Positions 15,878 through 24,907 are shown, counted from the stretch's first letter. The stretch: DNA of 64,000 bases from Anaerolineae bacterium (GCA_022821805.1 JAJECX010000025.1:1-64000), one strand, 5' to 3'. Numbers and translations are program-made. The notes: generated from the sequence alone by a model not told the origin.

Positions 15878-17854
15878 TTACGTGTCAAAGTCTTCGTCAA
15901 TGCTGTCAATAATCTCAACAAGCTCAGATATTCGCTGTTCGGCCTTTAAGTAGTCCTGATAGCTATTGAGCGCGTTCTTGATGAGGTCATCGTAGGTTAC
16001 ATATCGGGCGCCATAAGCCTTCAGATGATTTACAACAATTTCACGTGAATCACTCTTGGATGGTTGCGACCCAGTTATACAGATTATCTCAATGCTTTTT
16101 TCTTCCTCTGGGAATTTCTGTGTCAAACACTTTTCGAGTGCCTGCTTGTATTTGTTAATCTGTCTGGAAAGATCGTGAACATTCACGCTAGCGGTATATT
16201 TTTTCAATTCAATAATCACGTGAGTGCCAGAGACAGTCTGAAATCTTATGTCAACGCGAGCAAGTTTCTCTGCCTCAGACAGCTTGTCGGTCTCCTTCTT
16301 AAATTCTTCTAGCACGGTCTTTTCTACCCGAGGATTTGTTGTAGAGCGGTCCCATGACGGATCAAGTAACCAAAGTGCTTTGCTGATGTATTTCTGTATG
16401 ACCTTTTCTTTCCTATCATCATCAATTATCTCCTCAAGTCGCTTGATAATTTCTACTCTTACTTTAGCAATGTTAAAGTAGTGAACTCGTGCCAAGTCAG
16501 TGAGATCCCCAAAAATCTTAGTCACCAACTCAAAGTCCTTTTCGGTTTCAAGATTGCTTAGAATACTAAGTTGCTGCGTAATCGAAAGCCTTTCGAACGC
16601 CAGCATCGATACTCGGTAGAATTCTTTCTTGTCAGCCTCCTTTGCGCCGTCAAGTGATTCAATGCGACCAAACAGTTGTCGCGCATGAGTCTTTTGGTCA
16701 CCCTGGAGCAGATCATACCAGCGCTTTACATTTGGTCGGTCCTTTAGCGCCTTCTTTTCACCTTCTTTGCGCCGCCATTTCAGCCAGCTACTGGAAATTT
16801 CTCTGATAACTCCCTGCTGGATGAAGCCCTTAAGCTGAATAAATCTCGGATGATCTTCCTGGAGGCTTTGGCGAGCGCTTGTGATGATATCTTCTTTATC
16901 GCTATCCAAGTAGTCAGCATCAATTTCGCCGATAACGTACTTTGTCCAAACGCCACCCTCTTTCATATCTTTCAGCATGTTTTCATGTACTAATTTGCCG
17001 TTGGCAAAAATCACGATTCCGTTTATCGCTTCGTAAATTTGACTTTGTTTCTCTACAGTACCTATCCATCCAGATATTCGGAAATCCTGCTCCGAATCTA
17101 CAATAGCTAGCGTTGGCCGAGACTCGACGGCGTTACAACATATTTCTTTGAAATGTTCGCTTTCGTCGCCGAAATACCAAAAGTATTGAATAGATCTGTA
17201 GTAGTCTCTGTCTCTTGCAGAAATAGGTCGACCGTCTATTTCAATATTGAAGTTATCCCTTCCAATTATGCTGAATCGCCTAGCCAGTCTCTTTCGCAAG
17301 AACTCATCAGTTCTGTTGACCCTTTTCTTTAGTTCCGTCAGCTTTATTCTTGTACCTTGTTCAATCTCTATCAGATCTGGTGGCAACGCCTCTGGAAAGT
17401 ATTCGTCATTCGTTTCGCTTTCAATCTTGGCTCGAATATCGTTGCCATTCATTCGAAATGCGTTTGCCTCACCGTCCTTAACCGTGTGGATTTCGATTAC
17501 GTCGGCAATAGAAAAAAGCGACAGTTTTCCGATTCCTTTTCTTCCCATTGGTTTACGCCGGAATATGGGCGTTATTCCACGATTTGGTTCTCTATCGCGT
17601 TTCTTGTAACCAACTTTCAAATATTTTTCGTTAATATCACTCTCGCTCATTCCATTGCCATCATCGCAAATTACGATTTCACGTTGATCTGAATCAATAG
17701 TAATGAAGGCATTTTGAGCATCAGCATCCCATGCATTCGCTACAGCTTCCGATAGAACCGCAGGAACATTACTGTAAAGACCGACTCCAAGATGCTCAAG
17801 GACACTTAAGCCTATTGTCATCTTGTATTTTGGCTCGCTATTTGGAGTGTCCAT
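15878..17854 (-). CDS. GHKL ATPase fused to a C-terminal PD-(D/E)XK-type nuclease domain
   Basis: 658 residues from the ATG at 17854 (an upstream ATG at 17887 would add 11). The N-terminal half has all Hsp90/MutL/MORC-type ATP-binding motifs: N-box LSEAVANAWDADA near 35-47, DDGNGMS near 64, and GRKGIGKLSLF near 104. Toward the C-terminus VDIRFQ...HVIIELKKY gives the D-x13-E-x-K pattern of PD-(D/E)XK nucleases (about D535, E549, K551). The start overlaps the end of the cytosine methyltransferase by 17 bases, so they are co-translated. Inference: an ATP-dependent restriction factor guarded by the methylase. Confidence 0.75.
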   Translation of the reverse strand: MDTPNSEPKYKMTIGLSVLEHLGVGLYSNVPAVLSEAVANAWDADAQNAFITIDSDQREIVICDDGNGMSESDINEKYLKVGYKKRDREPNRGITPIFRRKPMGRKGIGKLSLFSIADVIEIHTVKDGEANAFRMNGNDIRAKIESETNDEYFPEALPPDLIEIEQGTRIKLTELKKRVNRTDEFLRKRLARRFSIIGRDNFNIEIDGRPISARDRDYYRSIQYFWYFGDESEHFKEICCNAVESRPTLAIVDSEQDFRISGWIGTVEKQSQIYEAINGIVIFANGKLVHENMLKDMKEGGVWTKYVIGEIDADYLDSDKEDIITSARQSLQEDHPRFIQLKGFIQQGVIREISSSWLKWRRKEGEKKALKDRPNVKRWYDLLQGDQKTHARQLFGRIESLDGAKEADKKEFYRVSMLAFERLSITQQLSILSNLETEKDFELVTKIFGDLTDLARVHYFNIAKVRVEIIKRLEEIIDDDRKEKVIQKYISKALWLLDPSWDRSTTNPRVEKTVLEEFKKETDKLSEAEKLARVDIRFQTVSGTHVIIELKKYTASVNVHDLSRQINKYKQALEKCLTQKFPEEEKSIEIICITGSQPSKSDSREIVVNHLKAYGARYVTYDDLIKNALNSYQDYLKAEQRISELVEIIDSIDEDFDT

Positions 17855-18890
17855 ACTCTTGCAAATGCCTCTCGATACTTTCAGCAATGCGCTCAGCCAA
17901 CAGAACCGGTACGGCGTTACCTATCAGCTTGCCGATTTGCTTAAATGAGCAAACCGACTTCTCAAGGTCAAGAAACTCGTAGTCATCAGGAAATGTCTGT
18001 AGCAGTGCCATCTCACGCAACGACAACGCTCTGTCTTGGCTGGGATGCCCGAATCGGCCTGTGCCATACCCATACGCTTGCGTCGTTATGGTTGGAGAAG
18101 GGCAATCGGCTTTCATGCGGCCGTACACGGCCGAATACGTGCGCCCTGACGCTTTCCTATGGCATGGCGCTAGAAGATACTCGTCCCAGTCTCGCCAGCT
18201 GCCACCGGGCTTGGATTGCCGTATCCGCTTCAAATTGATCTCGGAAAGCCCCTGAGCACGGTGAAGCGAGTCGCTGTCACTGACTTCTCCCGCGGCAACT
18301 TCCGGCAGGTGTCCCACAGTTTCGTGGACGCTTACGTACTCGCTTGAACTGTGAGTCTCCTCCATCAGGCTTATCGGACCGAATCTAGAGCCGAGCACAA
18401 CTAGACGCCTCCGCATCTGTGGAACGCCAAAGTCTGCCGTGTGAACCACCTGCCACCAGATATCGTCACCGTAAACCGGCTGAAGCGTACGAATGAACTG
18501 CTTGAAGACTTCACCGCCTTTGTAGCGGACAAGCGCTGGGACATTCTCCATCGAGAAAATGTCTGGCTTAATGGCGACGATTAGGTCGGCAAAGTCGTCA
18601 ATGAGCTGCCATTTGTCACTGTATTGAAGTTTGTAGGTATAGCTCGAAAACGGCTGGCACGGCGCGCAGCCTATCAGGATCTTTGGCTTGCCGGAAACGA
18701 AAAGCGCGCCCACCTCGTCGGGACGCAACTCGCTAACAGACTTGTGGATGAATCGCGCTTTGTTGTTCTTCTCGTATGGATACTTGCAGGCCGCGTCGAC
18801 ATCAATGCCAGCGACAACATTAAATCCTTGCCGCACAAACCCATGTGTCAGTCCGCCAGCACCGCAGAAAATGTCAATGACAGAAGCCAC
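17838..18890 (-). CDS. DNA cytosine-5 methyltransferase
   Basis: 350 residues. Complete C5-methylase: motif I IDIFCGAGGLTHGF (5-18), catalytic Cys78 in APCQPFSSY (motif IV), ENVPALV at 115 (motif VI), QMRRRLVVLG (motif VIII), and IGNAVPVLLAE (motif X) near the end. The target-recognition region lies roughly between residues 185 and 260. It transfers a methyl group from SAM to cytosine in duplex DNA; the site cannot be read from sequence. First gene of a two-gene unit with the GHKL/nuclease protein. Confidence 0.95.
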   Translation of the reverse strand: MASVIDIFCGAGGLTHGFVRQGFNVVAGIDVDAACKYPYEKNNKARFIHKSVSELRPDEVGALFVSGKPKILIGCAPCQPFSSYTYKLQYSDKWQLIDDFADLIVAIKPDIFSMENVPALVRYKGGEVFKQFIRTLQPVYGDDIWWQVVHTADFGVPQMRRRLVVLGSRFGPISLMEETHSSSEYVSVHETVGHLPEVAAGEVSDSDSLHRAQGLSEINLKRIRQSKPGGSWRDWDEYLLAPCHRKASGRTYSAVYGRMKADCPSPTITTQAYGYGTGRFGHPSQDRALSLREMALLQTFPDDYEFLDLEKSVCSFKQIGKLIGNAVPVLLAERIAESIERHLQEYGHSK

Positions 18891-18958
18891 AGTTTCCTCA
18901 CGCCATAATCAAGAGCAGATCAATTGTCTCATTGTACCTTGAATTGGCAAGCAATAAA

Positions 18959-21730
18959 TCACCCACCCTCGATAATCTTAATCTCATCATCACTCAACCC
19001 GTACAGCCGATACACCAGCCCATCAATCTCACGATCCGTCGCTTCAATCTGCGCCTCAATCACCTCCCGCTTGATGCCAGCCAGCTCGGGAAGCTGCTTG
19101 TGCAGACTGAGCATCGTATCGACCAGCGCAACAATTTCGTCGTGCGTGGCGACATCGGCAGGATTATCATAGTCGATTGCGCGGATTGGGATTCTGTCGG
19201 TAACGGGCTTATCAAAGTGCATCGTCCGGATTGCTTTGCCGAAAATGAATCGGTAAACATACCAGTTGATAAGTTTGGACAGCAGTAGACCAAGCAAGTA
19301 ATGACTCGACATATTCGAGTTATTTTTCAGTTGGTTTATCGTGTCAAGAATGACGTAATTCGTGATTACTTCTTCTTCGGGAATCGTCCCAATAATCTTG
19401 ATGTGGTCAACGGGATTCATGATGTGAGCAACGATATTCTGTATAAGAATTGATCCTTTACCAACATAAGCCTTATCTGATAAATGGCCAGCATCGATAA
19501 TTCTTCCGCGATGTCCCTCGATACAATACCGATTGACTTGTTTTCCCCCTAGAACATACTTCCCTGCATGCCCGTCTTCATCAATGAGCCTTTGAAACAT
19601 GCCACCGCGTGTGTTGTCGACAAGCTTTCCTAAGCCCTCATTGTTTGCTGCCAATCTTTTAGCCAAACTGATTTCATCATTGCTAATCCGATTGATATAG
19701 AAGTTGAATCGTACACAGTCCTGCTTGCTTACGTCACTCCACTCTACAAAACGTTGATCAGCTCGCACGAAGTTTCGATAGAACGGCGGTTTTTCTGAAT
19801 TTGATATTTGGTAAATCGTCTGCTCTAACTTGACTTCTTTCCATACTTTGCCAACATCTACGATAAACATAAGGTTTTCAAGTAATGCCGCTCTGGTTTT
19901 CCGCCAATTGGACGCATACAAGAATGGCTTCGGTACGATGAAAGTAGAAATACCTGTCGCGCTACAAAGGTTTTTCGCTTGCATCATCATTAACGCGGCT
20001 GTATCGGTAGTCCCGATTTTGAATTTCTTTCTGAGATACGCTCGTTCTTCTTTATTGAGTTTCGCCCCATAAGGCGGATTCCCAATCACGGCATTGAAAC
20101 CACCCGCCGCCATGATGCTCGCAAAGCCGGCTGCCCCCGCCCAATCGAAGGGCTTAACGCGATAGAGTTCTTCGTCGTCCGTCGCCGCCAGTTCCGCCGG
20201 ACTGAAGAAGTCGCTGCCGATGAGGGAATTGCCCCATTTGATGTTGCCGCTGAGGTCGGGCAGCAGCGGCTCTTCGATGTCCAGCGTGTCATGCTCGTTT
20301 TCCAGCATCTTCAGCAGCAGCGAGAGCTTGCTCACTTCGACCGCGTTCTGGTCGAGGTCGACGCCGTAGATGTTCTCGAGCAGGATGCGGCGCTTTTCTT
20401 CGATGCGCAGGATGATGCCGTCGGCGCTGTGGCGGATGCGGTTTTTCCAGCGTTCGGGCGCTGCGCGGTATTGCGCCAGATGCCAATCGAGCAGGTAGTC
20501 ATAAGCGCCGGTGAGGAAGGAGCCGCTGCCGCAGGCGGGGTCAAGCACGCGCAACTGCGCCGCTTGCTCGGGACTGCGGTCGCGCAGCAGGGCGCCGACG
20601 GTGTTTTCAACGATGTAGTCGACGATATAGCCCGGCGTGTAATAGACGCCGCCGGCTTTGCGCACTTCGGGTTTTTCTTCGACGGTGACGCTGGTCCTTT
20701 CGCCGTCGCTGTGGACTTGGATGACCTTGCCCAAGAAGCGCTCATAGACTTGGCCCAGGATGTCGGCGCTGATGACCGAGAATTGATAGCGGCTCCTGGG
20801 CGGGTAGAGATCGCCGATGATGCGCCGCAGGACGTTGTCGACGATGTAGATTTCCATCGAGAGGGTATCGGCGTCCGGGCGGCTTTTGTCGGCGGGATCG
20901 AAGTGGAAGAGTCCCGAATTGTAGCGGCGGTCGGCGGCCAGGTAGAGCCGCTTGATCTCGTTGTAGACGCCGCGGCGGACGGAGGCGGCGCGCTCGAGGC
21001 GGCCGTAGCTTTCGAGGTTGCGGTCTTCGGCGATGCGCAGGAAGACGATGCGGTCGATGGTGCGCTGGACCAGGTGGTTGAGCTCGCGCTGGTTGAGTTG
21101 GCGGTCGATGAAGCGGGCTTGCTTGTGCAGGTGCTCGGCCAGGTCGACGCGCCAATTTTCCATATCGCGTAGGAAGGCTTCGTCCACGCGCAGCACGCCT
21201 TTGGCGGTCGCTTCGAGCAGGTCGCGATGCGCCCCCTGGCGGACGGCATCGGGCGAGAGCGTCGCGCGCAGCCGCTCCCACTGGTCGAGGTACTGGGAAT
21301 GGGTCAGGTAGATGACGCGCGCTTCTTCGGGGGAATCGCCCTGGCGCGGTTCAATGCGGCAATCGTAGATGGCGAACTCGGCGAAGTTGGTCAGGATGCC
21401 CAGCGCGGTATCGCCCGACCAGCCGTAGGAACGCAGCTGCTCGGCCGGCTCGATGGCGCTGCCGATGTCGATGGCCGGTTTCTTCGTCTCGACATAGAAG
21501 GCGCGGCGCGCGCCAGCGAGGAAGGTGTAATCGGGGTGTTTGATCGTGCCGCCGCTGCGCAAGCCGGCTTCATGCAGCACCTGCTCGCCAAGGTCCCAGC
21601 CCAAGGCGCGAAAGAAGGGATTGACGAATTCTTCTCGCAGCTGCGCCTCGTTGTATTCGGGCTGCTGGAAGCGGCTTTTGTCCCGCTCGAATTTATCGAC
21701 GAGGCGGCCGATGCTGTCTGGCGCGGTCAT
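18959..21730 (-). CDS. type IIG restriction-methylation enzyme (Eco57I-like)
   Basis: 923 residues. N-terminal nuclease: HPDYTFL...AFYVETKKP (D67, E81, K83), the PD-(D/E)XK triad. A helical connector follows, then an adenine-N6 methyltransferase with motif I VLDPACGSGSFL near 395 and catalytic NPPYGAK near 548. The last 300 residues look like a TaqI/Eco57I-type target-recognition domain with a C-terminal coiled coil ending in VYRLYGLSDDE. One protein therefore both methylates one strand and cuts near its site. No separate partner gene is adjacent, as expected for type IIG. Related BREX PglX proteins have the same methylase core but no other BREX genes are here. Confidence 0.88.
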   Translation of the reverse strand: MTAPDSIGRLVDKFERDKSRFQQPEYNEAQLREEFVNPFFRALGWDLGEQVLHEAGLRSGGTIKHPDYTFLAGARRAFYVETKKPAIDIGSAIEPAEQLRSYGWSGDTALGILTNFAEFAIYDCRIEPRQGDSPEEARVIYLTHSQYLDQWERLRATLSPDAVRQGAHRDLLEATAKGVLRVDEAFLRDMENWRVDLAEHLHKQARFIDRQLNQRELNHLVQRTIDRIVFLRIAEDRNLESYGRLERAASVRRGVYNEIKRLYLAADRRYNSGLFHFDPADKSRPDADTLSMEIYIVDNVLRRIIGDLYPPRSRYQFSVISADILGQVYERFLGKVIQVHSDGERTSVTVEEKPEVRKAGGVYYTPGYIVDYIVENTVGALLRDRSPEQAAQLRVLDPACGSGSFLTGAYDYLLDWHLAQYRAAPERWKNRIRHSADGIILRIEEKRRILLENIYGVDLDQNAVEVSKLSLLLKMLENEHDTLDIEEPLLPDLSGNIKWGNSLIGSDFFSPAELAATDDEELYRVKPFDWAGAAGFASIMAAGGFNAVIGNPPYGAKLNKEERAYLRKKFKIGTTDTAALMMMQAKNLCSATGISTFIVPKPFLYASNWRKTRAALLENLMFIVDVGKVWKEVKLEQTIYQISNSEKPPFYRNFVRADQRFVEWSDVSKQDCVRFNFYINRISNDEISLAKRLAANNEGLGKLVDNTRGGMFQRLIDEDGHAGKYVLGGKQVNRYCIEGHRGRIIDAGHLSDKAYVGKGSILIQNIVAHIMNPVDHIKIIGTIPEEEVITNYVILDTINQLKNNSNMSSHYLLGLLLSKLINWYVYRFIFGKAIRTMHFDKPVTDRIPIRAIDYDNPADVATHDEIVALVDTMLSLHKQLPELAGIKREVIEAQIEATDREIDGLVYRLYGLSDDEIKIIEGG

Positions 21731-21761
21731 TGGTTATCCCCCCACCGCCAACGGGATACTT

Positions 21762-21789
21762 GTAGGGGCGGCAAACCTTGGCCGCCCGC
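21762..21789 (+). repeat. GTAGGGGCGG-type palindromic repeat
   Basis: Arms GGGGCGGC and GCCGCCC around AAACCTTG. Confidence 0.75.
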
Positions 21790-21868
21790 AATCATAATAG
21801 CATCTGTAGACCCCCGCGCGACAATGCCGCCGCCCACGCAAAATACCTTGCGTCCCGCTGCGTCGTAA

Positions 21869-21933
21869 CTCCCCTTCCGAAGGTCAGTGTCTACGCGACC
21901 CTAGCTCGCTGGGGAAGGGGTCGGGGGATGGGG
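21869..21933. repeat. G-rich inverted repeat interrupted by GGTCAGTGTCTACGCGACC
   Basis: CTCCCCTTCC and GGGGAAGGGG arms are separated by a copy of the second element at 21882-21900. The same G-rich family (GGGGGATGGGG) occurs in frame at 30444 and 31290. Confidence 0.7.
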
Positions 21934-21954
21934 TTTGCCGCTCGCAACGTAAAC

Positions 21955-21978
21955 AGGGGCGAGCCTTGGCTCGCCCGC
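21955..21978 (+). repeat. GGGGCGAGCC palindrome
   Basis: Identical arms to the copy at 983-1008. Confidence 0.8.
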
Positions 21979-22017
21979 AATTCGATATAGATCCTGTCTG
22001 CGGACGACCTGATACCG

Positions 22018-22056
22018 CCCGTAGGTCGCGTAGACACTGACCATCGACACTGCGGT
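22018..22056. repeat. self-nested copy of the GGTCGCGTAGACACTGACC element
   Basis: A full 19-base core lies between CGTA and GACACTG, the broken halves of an older copy. Confidence 0.6.
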
Positions 22057-22112
22057 TCCGCCGCCCTTACAATTCTGCGCTTTGGCGGACGACCACAATC
22101 ATACAAAGATCT

Positions 22113-22138
22113 GTAGGGGCGTTTCGCCGAAACGCCCG
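22113..22138 (+). repeat. GTAGGGGCGTTTC palindrome
   Basis: Arms GGGCGTTTC/GAAACGCCC. Confidence 0.8.
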
Positions 22139-22155
22139 AATTCATATCAACATCT

Positions 22156-22180
22156 GTAGGGGGGCAAACCTTGCCGCCCG
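22156..22180 (+). repeat. GTAGGGGGGC palindrome, variant
   Basis: Arms GGGGGGCAA/TTGCCGCCC, one mismatch. Confidence 0.65.
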
Positions 22181-22198
22181 TTCCTCTATATGTTATTA

Positions 22199-22224
22199 CG
22201 GGCGACCTAGTAGGTCGCCCCTAC
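22199..22224 (-). repeat. GGGCGACC palindrome, reverse orientation
   Basis: GGGCGACCTAGTAGGTCGCC followed by CCTAC. Confidence 0.8.
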
Positions 22225-22234
22225 ATCAGTCTCA

Positions 22235-23362
22235 TTAGTTCAGCGCGTCGAAGGCCGCACCCCGACCCCGCGCCGAGGCCAACTGCTCGGCTTGCAGCTT
22301 CCGCGCAAGCGCAGCCAAGTCGCTGGCCAGCGGCATCAGATCTATGCGGTTGGCGCTGTTGATCGTCTCCACCCACGCAGGGCGCAGGGCGTCGATGCCG
22401 TGCAGCGCGCCGGCGATAGCCCCGCCCATGCCGGCGATGGAATCGTTATCGCGGCCGTAATTGGCGCCGCCGAAGATGGTCTCTTCGTAGTCGCCGCCGG
22501 TGACCACCAGGAAGCCGAGCGCGATCGGCACTTCTTCGATGGCGTGTTCGCGGCTGGGACTATAATTGTTGCCCCCATTGCCGCGCGCGCCTTTGAAATC
22601 GTCGGGCGCGGTGTCGTATTCGCGCATGACCTCGCGCAGCGGTGCGATGGCTTCCTTCCAGTCGGACAGCGTGCTCGCTTTGTCGGCGATGGCGGCGATG
22701 CAATCGGCGGTGCCATCTTTCGCCACTGATAGCGCGGCGTCGATGATAGAGCTGACCGACGCGTCCGGCTTGATGGCTTCGGCGACAAAGGTCGCTTGCA
22801 CGGCAGCCGCTTCCAGCCCGAAGCTGACTTGATGGGCGCTGAATATATCAACCGCTTCTGCATAAGCGCGGGCGGGATCGCAGGCGTTGACGATGCCCAC
22901 AGGCGCGGCGTACATGGCGGCGCCGCAGTTGACCATATTGCCGACGCCAGCGTAACGCGGGTCGGCGTTGGCCAGCCAGCGCATGAAGAGCCACTTCTCG
23001 GGATAAAAGAGGCGCTCGACCAGGCGCATCTCCTGACCGCGCTCCGGCACCCAGCGCAGCTCCTGCGCCATCATGGGCACGATGCGGCGCATGAACTCGT
23101 GGGCGTCGAGATGGTCGCCATGTTCGATATAACAACGGCTGAGCAGCTGCGCCATGTGGGTATCGTCGGTGTAGCGGCCATCGCCCTTGCCGAGATCGGA
23201 GGGACCGTCCCAGCCTTCGACGAAATCAGTGATATAGCCATAGCGCGCGCGTATTTCTTCCGGCATGCGCCCCTCGGCCGGCGCGCCCAAGGCGTCTCCG
23301 ATGGCGCCGCCGTAGAGGCAGCCCTGGATTTTCTTCAATAGGAGATCGGTTGAATTGGTCAT
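22235..23362 (-). CDS. ADP-ribosylglycohydrolase family protein, copy A
   Basis: 375 residues. ADP-ribosylglycohydrolase (DraG-like) fold: GCLYGGAIGDALGAP at 14-28, the metal-ligand motif RYTDDTHM near 63-70, and NYGRDNDSIAGMGGAIAG near 300-317 with the second Asp pair. Members remove ADP-ribose from proteins or nucleic acids, though many bacterial relatives of this length have unknown substrates and some act on N-glycosides. The gene next on the same strand upstream is a close paralogue, so this is a tandem duplication. AGGA precedes the ATG. Confidence 0.9.
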   Translation of the reverse strand: MTNSTDLLLKKIQGCLYGGAIGDALGAPAEGRMPEEIRARYGYITDFVEGWDGPSDLGKGDGRYTDDTHMAQLLSRCYIEHGDHLDAHEFMRRIVPMMAQELRWVPERGQEMRLVERLFYPEKWLFMRWLANADPRYAGVGNMVNCGAAMYAAPVGIVNACDPARAYAEAVDIFSAHQVSFGLEAAAVQATFVAEAIKPDASVSSIIDAALSVAKDGTADCIAAIADKASTLSDWKEAIAPLREVMREYDTAPDDFKGARGNGGNNYSPSREHAIEEVPIALGFLVVTGGDYEETIFGGANYGRDNDSIAGMGGAIAGALHGIDALRPAWVETINSANRIDLMPLASDLAALARKLQAEQLASARGRGAAFDALN

Positions 23363-23435
23363 CAGCTTTTTTTCCTCGTTTCATGCGCTTTCGGTAGTTG
23401 ATTCGCAGAATAATGCGCCAATCGAAAAGATAGTT

Positions 23436-23482
23436 GTAGGGGCGAGCGTAGGTCAATGTCTACGTGACCCTTGGCTCGCCCG
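23436..23482 (+). repeat. palindrome with GGTCAATGTCTACGTGACC nested in its loop
   Basis: Outer arms GTAGGGGCGAGC and TTGGCTCGCCCG are the standard palindrome; the inner 19-base insert is itself partly palindromic. Confidence 0.75.
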
Positions 23483-23544
23483 TTATTCTGACGAACTGCA
23501 GGGGCGAATCACCGCCTCGCCCGAAATCTATCCACATGGCAAAC

Positions 23545-23571
23545 AGGGGCGACCTAATGGGTCGCCCCTAC
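23545..23571 (-). repeat. GGGGCGACC palindrome
   Basis: Arms AGGGGCGACC/GGTCGCCCCT around TAATG. A degenerate copy sits at 23500-23522. Confidence 0.8.
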
Positions 23572-23612
23572 ATTAGGACTTTGCGCGGGGGGATAGGGAT
23601 GGGGAAAGGTCT

Positions 23613-24749
23613 TTATGACCCGCCCAGCGCTTCAAAGTCCGCACTCCGACTCTGCGCGGCCGCGAGCTGTTGGGCTTGCAGTTTGCGCGTCAGCGCCGCC
23701 AGATCATCAGCGATGGGCATCAGGTCGATGCGGTTGGCGCTGTTGATCGTCTCCACCCATTCGGGGCGCAGGATGTCGATGCCGTGCAGCGCGCCGGCGA
23801 TCGCACCGCCCATGCCGGCGATGGAGTCGTTGTCGCGGCCGTAATTGGTCGCGCCCATGATCGTGCCCTCGTAGTCGCCGCCAGTGACGACCAGGAAGCC
23901 GAGCGCGACCGGCACTTCTTCGATGCTGTGCGAGCGGCTGGGCGTCCAGTCATCGGTGCCGTTGCCGCGCTCGGTCTTGGCGTCATCGGGCGAGGTGTCG
24001 TATTCGCGCATGACATCGCGCAGGGGTCCGATAGCGGCGCGCCAATCGCTCATCGTGCTGGCGGCTTCGGCGATGGCGGCGATGCAATCGGCGGTGCCCT
24101 CTTTGGCGACTGTCAGCGCGGCGTCGATGATGGAGGCGACGGAGGCATCGGGCTTGAAGGCTTCCGCGACGCAGGCGGCTTGGACGGCAGCCGCCTCCAA
24201 ACCGAAGCTGACCTGATGCGGGCTGAGCACATCAACCGCTTCCGCGTACGCGCGCAGCGGATCACAGGCGTTGACGATGCCGATGGGCGCGGCGTACATG
24301 GCGGCGCCGCAATTGACCATATTGCCGACGCCAGCGTAGCGCGGATCGGCGTTTGCCAGCCAGCGGATGAAGAGCCATTTTTCGGGATAAAAGAGGCGCT
24401 CGGCCAAGGGCATCTCACGTCCGCGGTCGGGGATCCAGCGGGTTTCGTATCCGATCATGGGACCAATGCGGCGGAAGTATTCGTGGGCGTCGAGGTGATC
24501 GCCGTGCTCGATATAACAGCGGCTGAGGAGTTGCACCATGTGGCTGTCATCGGTATAGCGGCCATCGCCGCGGCCGCTGGTATCGTTTGGCGCGTCCCAG
24601 GCTTCGACCAGGTCGGTGATATAGCCGTAGCGCGCGCGAATCTCCTCGGGCATGCGCCACTCGGCGACGCCGCCCATGGCATCGCCAATCGCGCCGCCGT
24701 AGAGGCAGCCCTGGATTTTCTTCAATAGGAGATCGGTTGTTTCGTTCAT
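23613..24749 (-). CDS. ADP-ribosylglycohydrolase family protein, copy B
   Basis: 378 residues, co-linear with copy A throughout. GCLYGGAIGDAMGGV, RYTDDSHM and NYGRDNDSIAGMGGAIAG carry the same metal-binding aspartates, so both copies are probably active. It differs most in surface segments such as NDTSGRGDGR. GGAGA lies upstream of the ATG. The spacer between the copies (251 bases) contains only repeats, so each likely has its own promoter or relies on read-through. Confidence 0.9.
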   Translation of the reverse strand: MNETTDLLLKKIQGCLYGGAIGDAMGGVAEWRMPEEIRARYGYITDLVEAWDAPNDTSGRGDGRYTDDSHMVQLLSRCYIEHGDHLDAHEYFRRIGPMIGYETRWIPDRGREMPLAERLFYPEKWLFIRWLANADPRYAGVGNMVNCGAAMYAAPIGIVNACDPLRAYAEAVDVLSPHQVSFGLEAAAVQAACVAEAFKPDASVASIIDAALTVAKEGTADCIAAIAEAASTMSDWRAAIGPLRDVMREYDTSPDDAKTERGNGTDDWTPSRSHSIEEVPVALGFLVVTGGDYEGTIMGATNYGRDNDSIAGMGGAIAGALHGIDILRPEWVETINSANRIDLMPIADDLAALTRKLQAQQLAAAQSRSADFEALGGS

Positions 24750-24806
24750 AAGCTAATTCTCCATTTCATTCGTATCTCGTTGATCCACATACTATAAGCG
24801 ATAAAT

Positions 24807-24832
24807 GTAGGGGCGACTTAGTAAGTCGCCCG
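24807..24832 (+). repeat. GTAGGGGCGACT palindrome
   Basis: Arms GGGCGACTTA/TAAGTCGCCC. Confidence 0.8.
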
Positions 24833-24854
24833 AAAACTACTTGCCGGTTCAAAA

Positions 24855-24879
24855 CGGGCGACACAAGTGTCGCCCCTAC
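24855..24879 (-). repeat. GGGCGACAC palindrome, reverse orientation
   Basis: Arms GGGCGACAC/GTGTCGCCC then CTAC; 22 bases from the preceding forward copy, and both lie in the gap between two genes on the minus strand. Confidence 0.8.
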
Positions 24880-24907
24880 GGTTGCAGATTTTGAAACGTC
24901 TCCCTGT

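Larger units (their letters stand above)
21731..22234. other. gene-free repeat cluster
   Basis: A 504-base stretch without a supportable gene. It is made almost wholly of short repeats: common palindromes at 21762, 21955, 22113, 22156 and 22199, a G-rich repeat split by GGTCAGTGTCTACGCGACC at 21869-21933, and a self-nested copy at 22018-22056. Confidence 0.8.

Noticed and set aside
20291..21172. Forward open frame of 293 residues opposite the type IIG gene
   Set aside because: Shadow of a GC-rich coding region; the minus strand carries nuclease and methylase motifs through this stretch.
18959..21730. BREX system (PglX)
   Set aside because: Only the methylase-like gene is present; no brxA, brxB, brxC, pglZ or brxL is nearby, and the N-terminal nuclease motif fits type IIG.
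23670..24728. Forward open frame of 352 residues opposite ADP-ribosylglycohydrolase copy B
   Set aside because: Composition is that of an antisense frame (runs of Asp, Gly, Val, His), and the reverse frame is a well-conserved enzyme.
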